28,347 nt of DNA from IMG/VR virus record IMGVR_UViG_3300027777_000116, positions 1 to 28,347 of that record; one strand, written 5' to 3'. How positions within the stretch are numbered: position 1 is the first letter of the stretch; every line of letters starts with the position of its first letter. Of the stretch, positions 7,588-17,400 are shown piece after piece. The notes beneath the pieces were generated by a model that worked only from the letters and a program-made list of their open reading frames with translations, was not told where the DNA came from and made no database searches. Made by a program: the position numbers and the translations under genes. This DNA is from a virus.

Positions 7588-8187
7588 ATGGCCTCCGTTA
7601 TCCAGATTGCCAATCGTGCGCTGACCAAGCTGGGCGCGGCGCGTATCATCTCCCTGAACGACGACATCAAGGCGGCGCGCTCGATCCTGTCCTGCTTCGA
7701 GGATCTGCGCGACGATGAGCTTCGCCGCAATAGGTGGAGCTTCGCCCTGAAACGCACGACCCTGGCGGCGCTCTCAACCGCTCCGGCGTTCGGATACGAG
7801 TACCAGTATCAACTCCCGGCTGACTGCCTGCGGGTCGATATGGTCGATGACCGTTTTCCCGATGTGGTGATGGATAATTACGTCAACGCCGAATATGTCG
7901 ATTGGGTGCTTGAGAACGGTCTGATCCTGACCGACATCGCCGCGCCTCTGAGCTTGCGATACCTGGCGCAGATCACCGATCCGACGCTTTTCGACCCGAA
8001 TTTTCGCGAGGCTTTGGCCTGCCGCATCGCTGCGGAGATCTGCGAAGACCTGACGCAATCCATGCCTAAGCGAGAAATGGCCTGGAAAGAATACGACCGA
8101 GCGATCAGGGCCGCGATCAAGGGCAACGCAATCGAGCGCCTCCCGATGCAGCCGCCTGACAATAGCTGGATCATCTCAAGGATATGA
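7588..8187 (+). CDS. Tail tubular protein A (T7 gp11-like, adaptor)
   Basis: A 199-aa protein with the hallmark start of tail tubular protein A, IQIANRALTKLGAARIISLN, followed by the DDIKAARSI, RDDELRRNRWSFALKRTTLA and EYQYQLPADCLRV signatures and the C-terminal FREALACRIAAEICEDLTQ helix. The family forms the dodecameric adaptor ring between connector and tail nozzle. A GGAGG ribosome site lies 10 bases before the ATG. It ends one base before the ATG of the gp12-like nozzle gene, the standard order in T7-like virions. Confidence 0.9.
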   Translation: MASVIQIANRALTKLGAARIISLNDDIKAARSILSCFEDLRDDELRRNRWSFALKRTTLAALSTAPAFGYEYQYQLPADCLRVDMVDDRFPDVVMDNYVNAEYVDWVLENGLILTDIAAPLSLRYLAQITDPTLFDPNFREALACRIAAEICEDLTQSMPKREMAWKEYDRAIRAAIKGNAIERLPMQPPDNSWIISRI

Positions 8188-8188
8188 A

Positions 8189-10603
8189 ATGCCGAGAGCA
8201 TCAACGATCCGTGCGACGTTCAATGCGGGTGAGCTTTCCCCGCTCATGGACGGTCGCGTTGATGTCGCTAAATACAACAACGGCGCAAAGGTAGTCGAGA
8301 ATTTCATCCCGTCCGTTCAGGGTCCAGCCGTCCGGCGCCCTGGCTTCCGTTACGTCGCTGAAGTCAAAAACTCGGCTCAACAGACTTGGCTTGCGAAATT
8401 CGAGTTCAACAACTCCCAGAGCTTCATCCTGGAGTTTGGCGACTATTACGTTCGTTTCTACACGAACCACGGCGAAGTCCTGACCTCTGGCGTCGCCGCG
8501 TATAACAATGCAACCCCCTACGCAATCGCGGACCTTGTTACGAGCGGTGGGACAACCTATTACGCTATCGCTGCGACGACCGGCCACGCGCCGCCGAATG
8601 CTACCTATTGGTACGCGCTGACCGGCTCGATCTACGAAATTCCGACCCCATATGCCTCGGCGGATCTGACCGACACCAATATGACTTTCAAGCTGTCGAT
8701 GGTTCAGTCGGGAGACATCATCTACATCGCGCATCCCTCCTATGCGCTCCAGGCGCTTTCGCGCTACGGAAACACGGATTGGACCATTGCGGCGGCAGCT
8801 CTCACCAATGGCCCATTCAAAACCCAGAATACTGACAAAACGATCACAGTCTCAGCCAGTGCTGCGACAGGAACGATAACCCTCACCGCCAGTTCGGCGA
8901 TCTTCAAGGCGTCGCATGTCGGCTCCTTCTTCTACCTCGAGCCCGCAGACCTCTCGGCGATCAAGCCCTGGACGGCTGGGCAGGAGTTTGCAACGGCTTC
9001 CTCCGCTGGGACGATCTATCGTCGCTCAGACGGAAAGACCTATCTCTGCCAGACTGCGATCAGCCCCTCAGCGGGCAAGGTCTGGCGCACGGGTCCGGAC
9101 AAGCCGATCCATACCTACGGCACCCAGGACGATGGCGACGGTCAGGCAATCTCCGGAACAACATGCGAGCATCAGGGCCTAAGCTGGCAGTTCATCGACG
9201 CTGGCTATGGTTACGCAAAAATCACCGCATACACCAATTCCACCCATGTGACGGCTGTGGTTCAGGGGGATTGGGGCTTTCCGTCTGGATGTGTCGGCAC
9301 GGGCTCCTTCCGCTGGGCACATGCGGCGTTCTCTGGCGTCGAGGGCTACCCGTCAAAAGCGACGTTCTTCCGCGAACGGCTGACCCTCTCGGCTGGGATC
9401 AAGATTTACTTTTCTTGCGCGGGTGATTTCCTGAACTTTGCGGCGAAAGATGATTCCGGCAACGTCGTCGCCGACAAAGCTATCGAAGTGACGATTTCCT
9501 CCTCCCAGGTCAACACAGTCCAGTGGCTTGCGCCCGCCCAGGCGCTTCTAATCGGGACGTCCGGCTCAGAGTTTGCCTGCCAGGAGAATACAACGAACCA
9601 AGCGTTCGCGCCTGGAAACGTCAAAATCGAGCAGCAAACAACTGACGGCTGCAAGAGCGTAACGCCTGCGACGGTGGGTTACTCGATCCTGATGGTTCAA
9701 GCGTCAGGCCGAAAGTTAAAAGAAGTAGCCTACAATTTTCAGCAAAACGGCTATGTTACGGCGGACCTGACGGTCCTCTCCGAACACATAACCACGGGCG
9801 GCATCGTCCAGATGACCTGGCACAAGGAGCCCTACGTCGCGCTTTGGGTCGCTCGCGGCGATGGGATGCTGGTCGGGTTCACCTTCAATAAAGAACAGGA
9901 CGTTGTGGGATGGCACCGCCACCCTGTCGGCGGCAGCGGGATTGTCGAGAGCGTTTGCACCATGCCCGCGCCTTCTGGCGACCGTGATGAGCTGTGGACG
10001 ATCACCAGGAGAACGATCAACGGCACGACCCGCCGATATGTCGAGTATCTCGAGCAAGGCTACCAGGCGGGCGGCGCGCAAAGTGATTGCTTCTATGTGG
10101 ACGCGGGCGCCACCTATTCCGGCTCCCCCACGACGACGATCAGCGGCCTGTCCTACCTCGAGGGGATGACTGTTCAGATCCTGGCGGACGGCGCGTCGCA
10201 TCCTGATCGGGTGGTGACGAGCGGAGCGATCACGCTTCAGGTTGCCGCCTCCACGGCTCAGGTCGGCCTTGGCTACACTTCCATCCTCCAGACCAACCGG
10301 GTCGAGGGCGGGGCTGCGGACGGCACCAGCCAGGGCAAGATGAAGCGGATCAACAAGGTTGTGCTGCGGTTCTACAACACGCTGGGCGCAAAGGCTGGGC
10401 CTTCCACGGCGATCTTAGACGAGATCCAATTCCGAACCGGCTCTGACCCTATGGATGCGCCGCCCCCCCTCTTCACTGGCGACAAGCTGGTGGAGTGGCC
10501 GAATGGCTATGACTTCGACGGCTGTATCACCATCCAACAAGACCAGCCGCTCCCGATGACGCTTGTCGCCATCATGCCTCAGACCACGGTTTTCGACCGA
10601 TGA
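8189..10603 (+). CDS. Tail tubular protein B (T7 gp12-like nozzle) with inserted carbohydrate-binding-like segments
   Basis: An 804-aa nozzle subunit. The N-terminus carries the family signature TFNAGELSPLMDGRVDVAKY and VENFIPSVQGPAVRRPGFRY. The middle has the RLTLSAG and LNFAAKDDSGNVVADKAIEV strands and WLAPAQALLIGTSGSEF, all typical of the gp12-type beta-propeller. Two segments, about residues 105-148 (NNATPYAIADLVTSGGTTYY) and 256-310 (PWTAGQEF to TYLCQT), look like short CBM5/12-type modules with W/Y-x-x-G and YxC/YYA strands inserted into the propeller. T7 itself has no such inserts as far as I recall. The protein forms the distal tail tube and may touch surface sugars. Confidence 0.85.
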   Translation: MPRASTIRATFNAGELSPLMDGRVDVAKYNNGAKVVENFIPSVQGPAVRRPGFRYVAEVKNSAQQTWLAKFEFNNSQSFILEFGDYYVRFYTNHGEVLTSGVAAYNNATPYAIADLVTSGGTTYYAIAATTGHAPPNATYWYALTGSIYEIPTPYASADLTDTNMTFKLSMVQSGDIIYIAHPSYALQALSRYGNTDWTIAAAALTNGPFKTQNTDKTITVSASAATGTITLTASSAIFKASHVGSFFYLEPADLSAIKPWTAGQEFATASSAGTIYRRSDGKTYLCQTAISPSAGKVWRTGPDKPIHTYGTQDDGDGQAISGTTCEHQGLSWQFIDAGYGYAKITAYTNSTHVTAVVQGDWGFPSGCVGTGSFRWAHAAFSGVEGYPSKATFFRERLTLSAGIKIYFSCAGDFLNFAAKDDSGNVVADKAIEVTISSSQVNTVQWLAPAQALLIGTSGSEFACQENTTNQAFAPGNVKIEQQTTDGCKSVTPATVGYSILMVQASGRKLKEVAYNFQQNGYVTADLTVLSEHITTGGIVQMTWHKEPYVALWVARGDGMLVGFTFNKEQDVVGWHRHPVGGSGIVESVCTMPAPSGDRDELWTITRRTINGTTRRYVEYLEQGYQAGGAQSDCFYVDAGATYSGSPTTTISGLSYLEGMTVQILADGASHPDRVVTSGAITLQVAASTAQVGLGYTSILQTNRVEGGAADGTSQGKMKRINKVVLRFYNTLGAKAGPSTAILDEIQFRTGSDPMDAPPPLFTGDKLVEWPNGYDFDGCITIQQDQPLPMTLVAIMPQTTVFDR

Positions 10604-11028
10604 TCGTCCCATACGAGCCCGAGCACCTCACCAGGCTAAATCTGCAAAAAGCGCAAGCGATCATGCAGCCGATGCTAATTGACCCGATCTATGCCCAAAG
10701 CCTCAAAGATGCTGGCTACGCCTACTCCCTCGTCATCGACGACAAAGTTCATGCCTGCATGGGCCTTGTGAAGCAATGGGACGAGCGCGCAATCGCCTGG
10801 GGGCTCATCGGCGAGGACAGTGGCCGGCATTTCCAGAAGATCCACCGGGCCGTCCTGGCGACTATGGAGATGCACCCGTTTCGCCGGATCGAGACGAGCG
10901 TCACATGCAACTTCCCCAACGGGCGGCGCTGGGCTGGGCTTTTAGGTTTCGTTCTCGAGGGCACGATGAAGGCTTACACCCCCAATGGCCTCGATTGCGA
11001 TCTCTATGCAAAAGTGAGGGCTGCATAA
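10600..11028 (+). CDS. GNAT-fold phage protein, T7 gp13-like
   Basis: A 142-aa protein resembling the gp13-like (DUF2833) family, which has a degenerate GNAT acetyltransferase fold: YAYSLVIDDKVHACMGLVKQ, AIAWGLIGEDSGRHFQKIHR, RIETSVTCNFPNGRRWAGLL and GFVLEGTMKAYTPNG. The NFPNGRRWAGLLGF piece corresponds to the acyl-CoA-binding helix turn seen in GNAT enzymes that act near the cell envelope. Whether it acetylates anything is unknown; in T7 the protein is needed for virion morphogenesis. The start overlaps the previous stop (ATGA) and the stop TAA overlaps the next ATG, so it is translated as part of the ejection-protein operon. Confidence 0.75.
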   Translation: MIVPYEPEHLTRLNLQKAQAIMQPMLIDPIYAQSLKDAGYAYSLVIDDKVHACMGLVKQWDERAIAWGLIGEDSGRHFQKIHRAVLATMEMHPFRRIETSVTCNFPNGRRWAGLLGFVLEGTMKAYTPNGLDCDLYAKVRAA

Positions 11029-11588
11029 TGGAATCTATCCTACTCGCAGCGGGTGCTTCGGCAGGCGTTGCGTCTGGTGTCTCGACCGCAATGGCCGCAA
11101 TCGGAACAATGGTCTCCGCTGTCGGCGCGATCTCCCAGGGCAATCAGCAGGCCGAGGCGATGCGCGCCCAGGCGACCGCGAACGCCCAGGCCCAGGAGTA
11201 CAACGCCACGGTCGCCCGCAACAATGCCTTCCTTTCCTCAAGTCAGGCGAACGCGAAGGAGGAAGCGCAGCGGCGGCACTTCGCGCAGCTCCAGGGCCAG
11301 GCGGTTGCGGGCGTCGCTCAAAGTGGCACGGGGTTCGAGGGATCGAACTATGATCTGCTCAAACAGAATGCCGTCAACAATGAGCTGGATTCGCTGACGA
11401 TCCGATACCAGGGCCAGAACCAGGCCAATGGTTTGATCGCCCAGGCGCAGCTCGATGAGAGCAACGCCAAGGTCGCTCGCCAGATGGGCGAGATGAACGC
11501 ATCGAACTCGGAAACTGGCGGCTACTGGAACGCGGGCGCTGCGCTCATGAACGGCCTGACCAAATACAAATACATGAAACCAGACTAG
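11028..11588 (+). CDS. Internal virion protein, T7 gp14-like
   Basis: A 186-aa Ala/Gln/Asn-rich helical protein with a hydrophobic Gly/Ala N-terminus (about residues 6-38) that could insert into a membrane, then a long Q/A/N-rich coiled segment (NQQAEAMRAQATANAQAQEY). Size, composition and position after the gp13-like gene match the T7 gp14 type. In T7, gp14 forms the outer-membrane part of the DNA-ejection channel. The ATG at 11028 shares a base with the previous TAA stop (TAATG); an in-frame upstream extension to 10776 is only overlap with the gp13-like gene. Confidence 0.75.
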   Translation: MESILLAAGASAGVASGVSTAMAAIGTMVSAVGAISQGNQQAEAMRAQATANAQAQEYNATVARNNAFLSSSQANAKEEAQRRHFAQLQGQAVAGVAQSGTGFEGSNYDLLKQNAVNNELDSLTIRYQGQNQANGLIAQAQLDESNAKVARQMGEMNASNSETGGYWNAGAALMNGLTKYKYMKPD

Positions 11589-11596
11589 GGGCAAAA

Positions 11597-14461
11597 ATGG
11601 GCATCGTCATCCCGCAATATGAAGATCGCCTTTCGCCTGAAGGGCTGATGAACATCCGCGCCACCGCGCCTGACATGAGCGTGAACCCCGCGAACACGAA
11701 GGGGATGCAAGCGTTCGGCGAGGCGATGGGCACCCTCGGGGCGACGCAATCCCATTTGCAGCGGCAGCAGGCTAATGCTGACGCGATGACAGGGGCCTAT
11801 GCTGATCTGGCAAAGATTAAAGACGAAACTCAGCAGGCGCTACAAGCCGGTATTGATGGCATGGCCGAGGGGGCGACACTCCCCAATCCGACGACCGGCG
11901 AGGCCACACCCTTCAGTGATGTGATGAAGGCGGATGTCCAATCTCGTTATTCCGCTCTCGCGGCGAAGTATGCTAACGCGACGCCAGAGGTGAAGAACTT
12001 CGTCGGCAGGCAGATCACCGAGGCACAATCCGGCTGGAATACTACGATCAACACGGAGCATGAAAGGGGCGCTGTGGTAACGCGCCTCAAGACATACGAG
12101 GAGGGCGTGAAGGGTTCGGTGAATGATGCCGCTGCTCATCCAGAAAACTTCCAGAGCTACCTCGATGCTAACAAGTCGGCGACTGCTAATCTCGCGATCT
12201 CGTCCGACGCACGTTATCAAAAATTCCTAGAGAGCCAGGGCAGAATTCTGGATGCGGCGCTAGCAAAAGCCCGTGACAATCCAAACACCAGTCAGGAACT
12301 CAAAGATGCTTTAGAATCCCGCGCTGGAAATTACAAAGATCAACCCAATCCATTTCGTTCTATTGGGCAAGTAGCTGGGGGGCTTGCAACTAGCACTGAC
12401 GTTGAGGCAATCATCCCCGCGATCGCGGGTGCTGAAGGTACGGGCAAGAATGGAAGTTCTTCTGCAAACAATTTATATCAGTTTGTCGATGGTACTTTCA
12501 TCGCTCAAGCTAAAGCATCATTCCCAGAGCTTAAAGGTAAATCAAAGGACGAAATTCTTGCGCTCCGTGGGACCATTTACAATGGTAAGCCCATCGAAAG
12601 TATCATGGGTCCGGACCATATCAGGGCTAATGCTGAGGCGCTTAAACTCGAGCATCTGGATGCGACAGGCACCAATATCTATCTTGCTCATTTCCTCGGT
12701 ATTGGTGGGGCCATCGGTGTTCTGAAGGCAGATCCGAACACACCCATAAGGGATCTAACCGACGAGAAGGCTCAAAAAGCAAATGCGATTTTGCGCCGCC
12801 CAGGCGCGACCGCCCAAGACATCATCAACTGGGCTGGCAATACGATCAACGGCCAGGCGGGACGGTCAACAACAGCAGTCGCAACAGGCACCGCAGGACA
12901 GCCTGGGGAGCCCGTATCGGCACAGACCCCTCGCAGGGAGATCTCGCCTTGGGTCCAGGATCTCGTTAATGCCGTCCCCGGCAATAAGGTCGAGGCGGCG
13001 CTGATGCAGTCGGTGGCTGCGGTCAATACCCAAGCGACAAGCGGAATGGCTCTGTTCAACAGGGATCTTGGCGACCACCAGGCACTTGCCGAGCAAGGTA
13101 TGGGTGTCCAGCATCCAAAGACGCTTGCGGATTTTCAGCAGCACTTCCCAAACGGTAACGAGGCGGTGGACCAATACAACAATTACGCTGCGAACCTCGA
13201 TGCTGGTCAGAAGATAGCCGCATTCAAAACTATGTCCCCACAGGAAGCGCAAGCAGCTATCAATTCTTACGCTCCAAATCTCGACGCGCCTGGATCAAAA
13301 CAAGCGGGCTTGCGCCAGAATGCAATGATCGAGCAATATCATAAAGTGGAGACGGAGCGGCACGCCGACTCAATGTCATACGCGATTCAGAATAAGATCG
13401 GTGGCGCACAGCCTATTACGGATTCTTCCCCGATGGGGATTGCTCAAGCTCTTAAATCCCGATTGGCTGTCGCTGATGTTATGGCGTCGAAATTCAACAC
13501 AGACAGATCTGCGCTCTTCACGAAGAATGAGGCGCTATCATTCCAGAAGGCATACGAGAGCTTCCCCTATGATAAGCGCCTTGAGTATCTCGAGGCGATA
13601 AGGGGCGTAATTAAAGACCCTGCTCAGTTTATTCAGACGATCCAAAAGATGACGCCGGATCATCCTGTCGCTGCTTTGCAGGCCGCACTGATGACGAAGA
13701 CAACCACGGCCCCAATCACCAGTAACATGATCGCTGCGGATAAGCGGATTGATCCAACCTTCGTCGCCAGGCAAATCGGCAAGGGTGAGGAATATCGTAA
13801 CCCTACAAACGAAGCAGCAAAGAAAGATGGAAACAAACAATCGTTTTCGATGCCGGATGACAAACTGTTTAAGCAGGCGTTTGAGGATGAAACTGGAACC
13901 GTTTTCCGTGGTTCGAGTCCGATAATACGCGATACGATCTATCAGGGTGTTCTCGATTACTACATCGCCAAAAGGGTCGATAATGGATTGCAGGGGAAGC
14001 CGGAAGTAGACGGCGATCTGGTCGCTGAATCCGTCCGCGCTGTTACGGGTGGAATTGATAAGAGCACAGGCCATAACGTCATAATGCCCTGGGGAATGGA
14101 TAAGGGCGAATTCGGGAACCGATTGAAAGCGAAATATCTGGAAACGATGACCAACGCAGGGCTTGGCAAACAGGTCACTGGGAATGAGACGATTAATATC
14201 AATCCCCTTGGGGATGGGACTTATACGGTCACCGAAACCACAGGACGGCCTATCATCAATCCCAAGACAAACCAGGCTATGGTGCTCGATCTCAACAACT
14301 ACAACGCTCCGAACAGGAGCCAACTCAACAACGCGTTCGATCAGCTAAATCAGACGCCACCTCCCCCTGTTCAGGGTGCTCCAGCTCCTGCGGCTCCAAT
14401 CCCAGGGGCGACCGCCGCCTCGCCGCCTAAAAATCCCAAGCCAGTTAGAGGGGGCCTTTAA
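11597..14461 (+). CDS. Internal virion protein with lytic transglycosylase domain
   Basis: A 954-aa ejection protein. Residues about 268-415 form a lysozyme-like transglycosylase domain: IIPAIAGAEGTGKNG with probable catalytic Glu280, then NNLYQFVDGTF, and the family's TNIYLAHFLGIGGAIGVL segment. This enzyme opens a local hole in peptidoglycan for DNA entry. N-terminal residues 1-260 are helical. The long C-terminal part is helical with repeated Ala-Asn segments and ends in a Pro/Ala-rich tail. An AGGGGC site precedes the ATG; the stop TAA overlaps the next ATG. Bases about 12280-12560, which carry the catalytic part, look lower in GC than the flanks, hinting at a swapped domain. It plays the part of T7 gp16's enzyme domain but is encoded upstream in a separate protein. 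Confidence 0.85.
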   Translation: MGIVIPQYEDRLSPEGLMNIRATAPDMSVNPANTKGMQAFGEAMGTLGATQSHLQRQQANADAMTGAYADLAKIKDETQQALQAGIDGMAEGATLPNPTTGEATPFSDVMKADVQSRYSALAAKYANATPEVKNFVGRQITEAQSGWNTTINTEHERGAVVTRLKTYEEGVKGSVNDAAAHPENFQSYLDANKSATANLAISSDARYQKFLESQGRILDAALAKARDNPNTSQELKDALESRAGNYKDQPNPFRSIGQVAGGLATSTDVEAIIPAIAGAEGTGKNGSSSANNLYQFVDGTFIAQAKASFPELKGKSKDEILALRGTIYNGKPIESIMGPDHIRANAEALKLEHLDATGTNIYLAHFLGIGGAIGVLKADPNTPIRDLTDEKAQKANAILRRPGATAQDIINWAGNTINGQAGRSTTAVATGTAGQPGEPVSAQTPRREISPWVQDLVNAVPGNKVEAALMQSVAAVNTQATSGMALFNRDLGDHQALAEQGMGVQHPKTLADFQQHFPNGNEAVDQYNNYAANLDAGQKIAAFKTMSPQEAQAAINSYAPNLDAPGSKQAGLRQNAMIEQYHKVETERHADSMSYAIQNKIGGAQPITDSSPMGIAQALKSRLAVADVMASKFNTDRSALFTKNEALSFQKAYESFPYDKRLEYLEAIRGVIKDPAQFIQTIQKMTPDHPVAALQAALMTKTTTAPITSNMIAADKRIDPTFVARQIGKGEEYRNPTNEAAKKDGNKQSFSMPDDKLFKQAFEDETGTVFRGSSPIIRDTIYQGVLDYYIAKRVDNGLQGKPEVDGDLVAESVRAVTGGIDKSTGHNVIMPWGMDKGEFGNRLKAKYLETMTNAGLGKQVTGNETININPLGDGTYTVTETTGRPIINPKTNQAMVLDLNNYNAPNRSQLNNAFDQLNQTPPPPVQGAPAPAAPIPGATAASPPKNPKPVRGGL

Positions 14462-17400
14462 TGTTTGGCCTAGACCCGCTCAACGAACAGAACTTGTTGG
14501 ATGATGCCACGCGACGCGGGCATGAGAATAATCCAGATCCGGGGTTGTTTGGTGGTCTTTGGTCCGCACCACTTTCGGGTGCTGCCGAGGGAGCTTACAA
14601 GGCTGCATCGCTTTTCAACCGGGGGGTCTTAGCTCCTGTCGCCAAGACGTTTGTCGGCCCTGTTGACTCGATGATGGGCTTCCCCGTTGCAAACTGGATT
14701 GACGATCAGAATAACAAACGCGCAGCCATGCTGGACCTGGTGAAGCCTGATCCGCTTACGACCGGCGCGCTCGCCAAGGGGGTGCATGGGATCTTCACCC
14801 AGGCTCCCCTGATGGCGGGGCTTGTAGCTACAGGTGGCCTCGCTGGTCTTGCCGCTCTCCCAGGGTGGGCGGCTGGCGTCGAGGGCGAATCCGCTTTTCA
14901 GGAAGCCAGGCATAATAAGCTCGACCCCGGCACTTCGTTCGGGATGGGCGCGATCACCGCCCTGTCCACTTGGGCCGGGATGAAGGTTCCAATGCACACA
15001 AGCGCCTACCTCCCGGCGTTCACGGGCGCGACGGGCATCACGATCAAGGAGGGCATACTCCCCAGCCTGGTGGCGGGTGCTGCGGCGAACGTCCCCGTTG
15101 GGATGATTACGCGAGGCGCTACCGGAGATTGGCTGCGGTACAACGGCTTCCCCGAGATGGCCGACAACTTCAAGACGTTCGACCAGGAGGCGATTGTCTC
15201 CGATCTCGTCATGGGTGCCGGGTTTGGTGCTCTGGGCCATTATGGACCGTTGGCATATGACCGCTATCAGAAATGGCGGAAAGGTTCCGCCTTGCTGGAC
15301 TCGGACCAGGATGCCGCTTTCACGATCAACAATAATCACAGTTTAGAGCGAGGCCCCGCGATCCCGACCGATCCGGCGACGCGGGCCGCAAACTACGAGG
15401 CGAAGCTTGGCGCTCTTCGCGCCGCCATAGAAGGCAAGCCGTTCATCGTCGGTGATGGGATCACAAATGGTAATTGGCTTCACGATCCATCTAACGAGCA
15501 TATAAGCCTCCTCGGCTCCATCGGCATCGCCGAACATATGAAGGGCTCGAATTGGGACGCCGATCATACAGGCCTCATCACAGAGGCGGAACGGCTTGGG
15601 ATCGACACCAGTCCGCTCACGGGCGGCGGCGAATACCAGGGGCCGCGTGGCGAGCCAGGCGCACAAGCCTCTAAGTCTGCAAATCAAATCGCCTGGGAGG
15701 CTTCACCGGAACACGCAGATGCCGTCAAGTTTCTGACGGAAAAATGGACCCGCGAGGGTATGTCGCCAGAGGAAGCGGCGCGTCAGGCTAAGGAGACGAT
15801 TGATAAATCCGGGCCGCATCAGGACACAGCTGGAGCCCCCGGCCTGAACATCCCTGGCGCGGTGCTTGGGCATATGAGCCGGATCAAGGTTGAAGGGATC
15901 TACCATCCCGCGCAGTTCATCCTAGTCGATGCGGCGCAGCATCAGGCGACGATGAACAAGGGCGAAAATCAATTCCGCTCCAGGCAGGACAAGGTATCGC
16001 AGGCCCAGATCGAGGGGATCGCCAACGCTCCGGACGTCAATATGTTGCTGGATAGCCCCCTAATGGATTGGGGCGCCCCAACGATGGACCGACACGGCAA
16101 CATCGTAGGCGGCAACGGGCGCGTCGAGGGCCTCTCCAGGGCCTATGACAGAGGCAACGGGCACGAGTATTCCGAGCCGCTGAAGCAGCTCCTGCCCCGC
16201 TTCGGGATCGACCCGGCTGCTGCGGACGGCATGAAGAAGCCCGTCCTGATGCGGGCGTTCGTAAATGAGATGGACATCAAGCGGACTGCTATGGCCTCCA
16301 ACGAGGGCGGCGGTCTCCGAATGACCGATTACGGGCAGGCAGGCGTCGATGCGGAACGCCTCCCAGATATTCGCGGCCTGGTGCTAAAAGACAACGGCTC
16401 GATCAACTCGGCGTCGAACCGGGTGGCGATCAATGAATGGGCGCGCAAGTTTCCGTTGATCGAGGCGAACACGCTGGTCAACGGGCGTGGGGAATTATCT
16501 ACTGGCGGCGAGCGGCGCTTTCAGAACGCGATCCTGCATAGGGCATTTGGGGACAGCCCTACCCTGGAGATGCTAATCGAAACCCGAGACCCCGAGATTA
16601 AGAACGTCGCCCTGGCGCTGACGCGATCCGGTCCACATATCGCGGCGGCAAAGGCGATGATCGAGGCGGGCGATCTCCACCCCCTCGACATTACGTCAGA
16701 CCTTACTGCGGCGGTCGAGAAGATGGCCGAGCTTCGACGGTCTGGGACGACCGTCAGAGATTATCTGAACCAAAGCGAGATGTTCGCCGCGAACCAGCTT
16801 TCGCAGGAAGCTCGCAAGATCCTGTTGTTCCTGACCGAGAATAACCGTTCGGTCAAAGCAATGTCGGAGATGGTGAATAGCTTCTTTGACCAGGTGCAGG
16901 CGACGGGCAAACCGAACGCCCCGAACGCCTTCGACACGGCCCCCCCCAGCAAGGCCGAGATACTGGATCGGGCAATCGCGGCGACCGGCAGGCGTGTGAA
17001 GAGCGGCGAACTGGTCGAGACGGCTCCGGCTGCGGACCAACAAGCTTCTGCCGATACTCTTGGCTTTGCCGCTGATGCTGCCTATGCGGCGCATGATAAT
17101 GAGCAGTCCATCGTCAATCCAATCGACCCTAATGCGACGCCAAATGAGAAGGTGAGGCAGCTCAATGCGCTGACGGAGGAGAACCGTCCGGTTGTCCAAG
17201 ACCTTATGGACAAGATCGATGGGGAGGTTGGCACCACCAGCGGCTCCAATAAGAAAGCTGACGACAAGATTATTGAGAAGTCTCTGCGCCCCTCGATCTT
17301 GGATGAAAAGCCCTGGTATCGCGCCGAGCATATCCGCGACAGTTTCCGCTTCAAGACAGTCTTAGATAGCATCGATCAACTTCCCAAGGCTGTCGCGATA

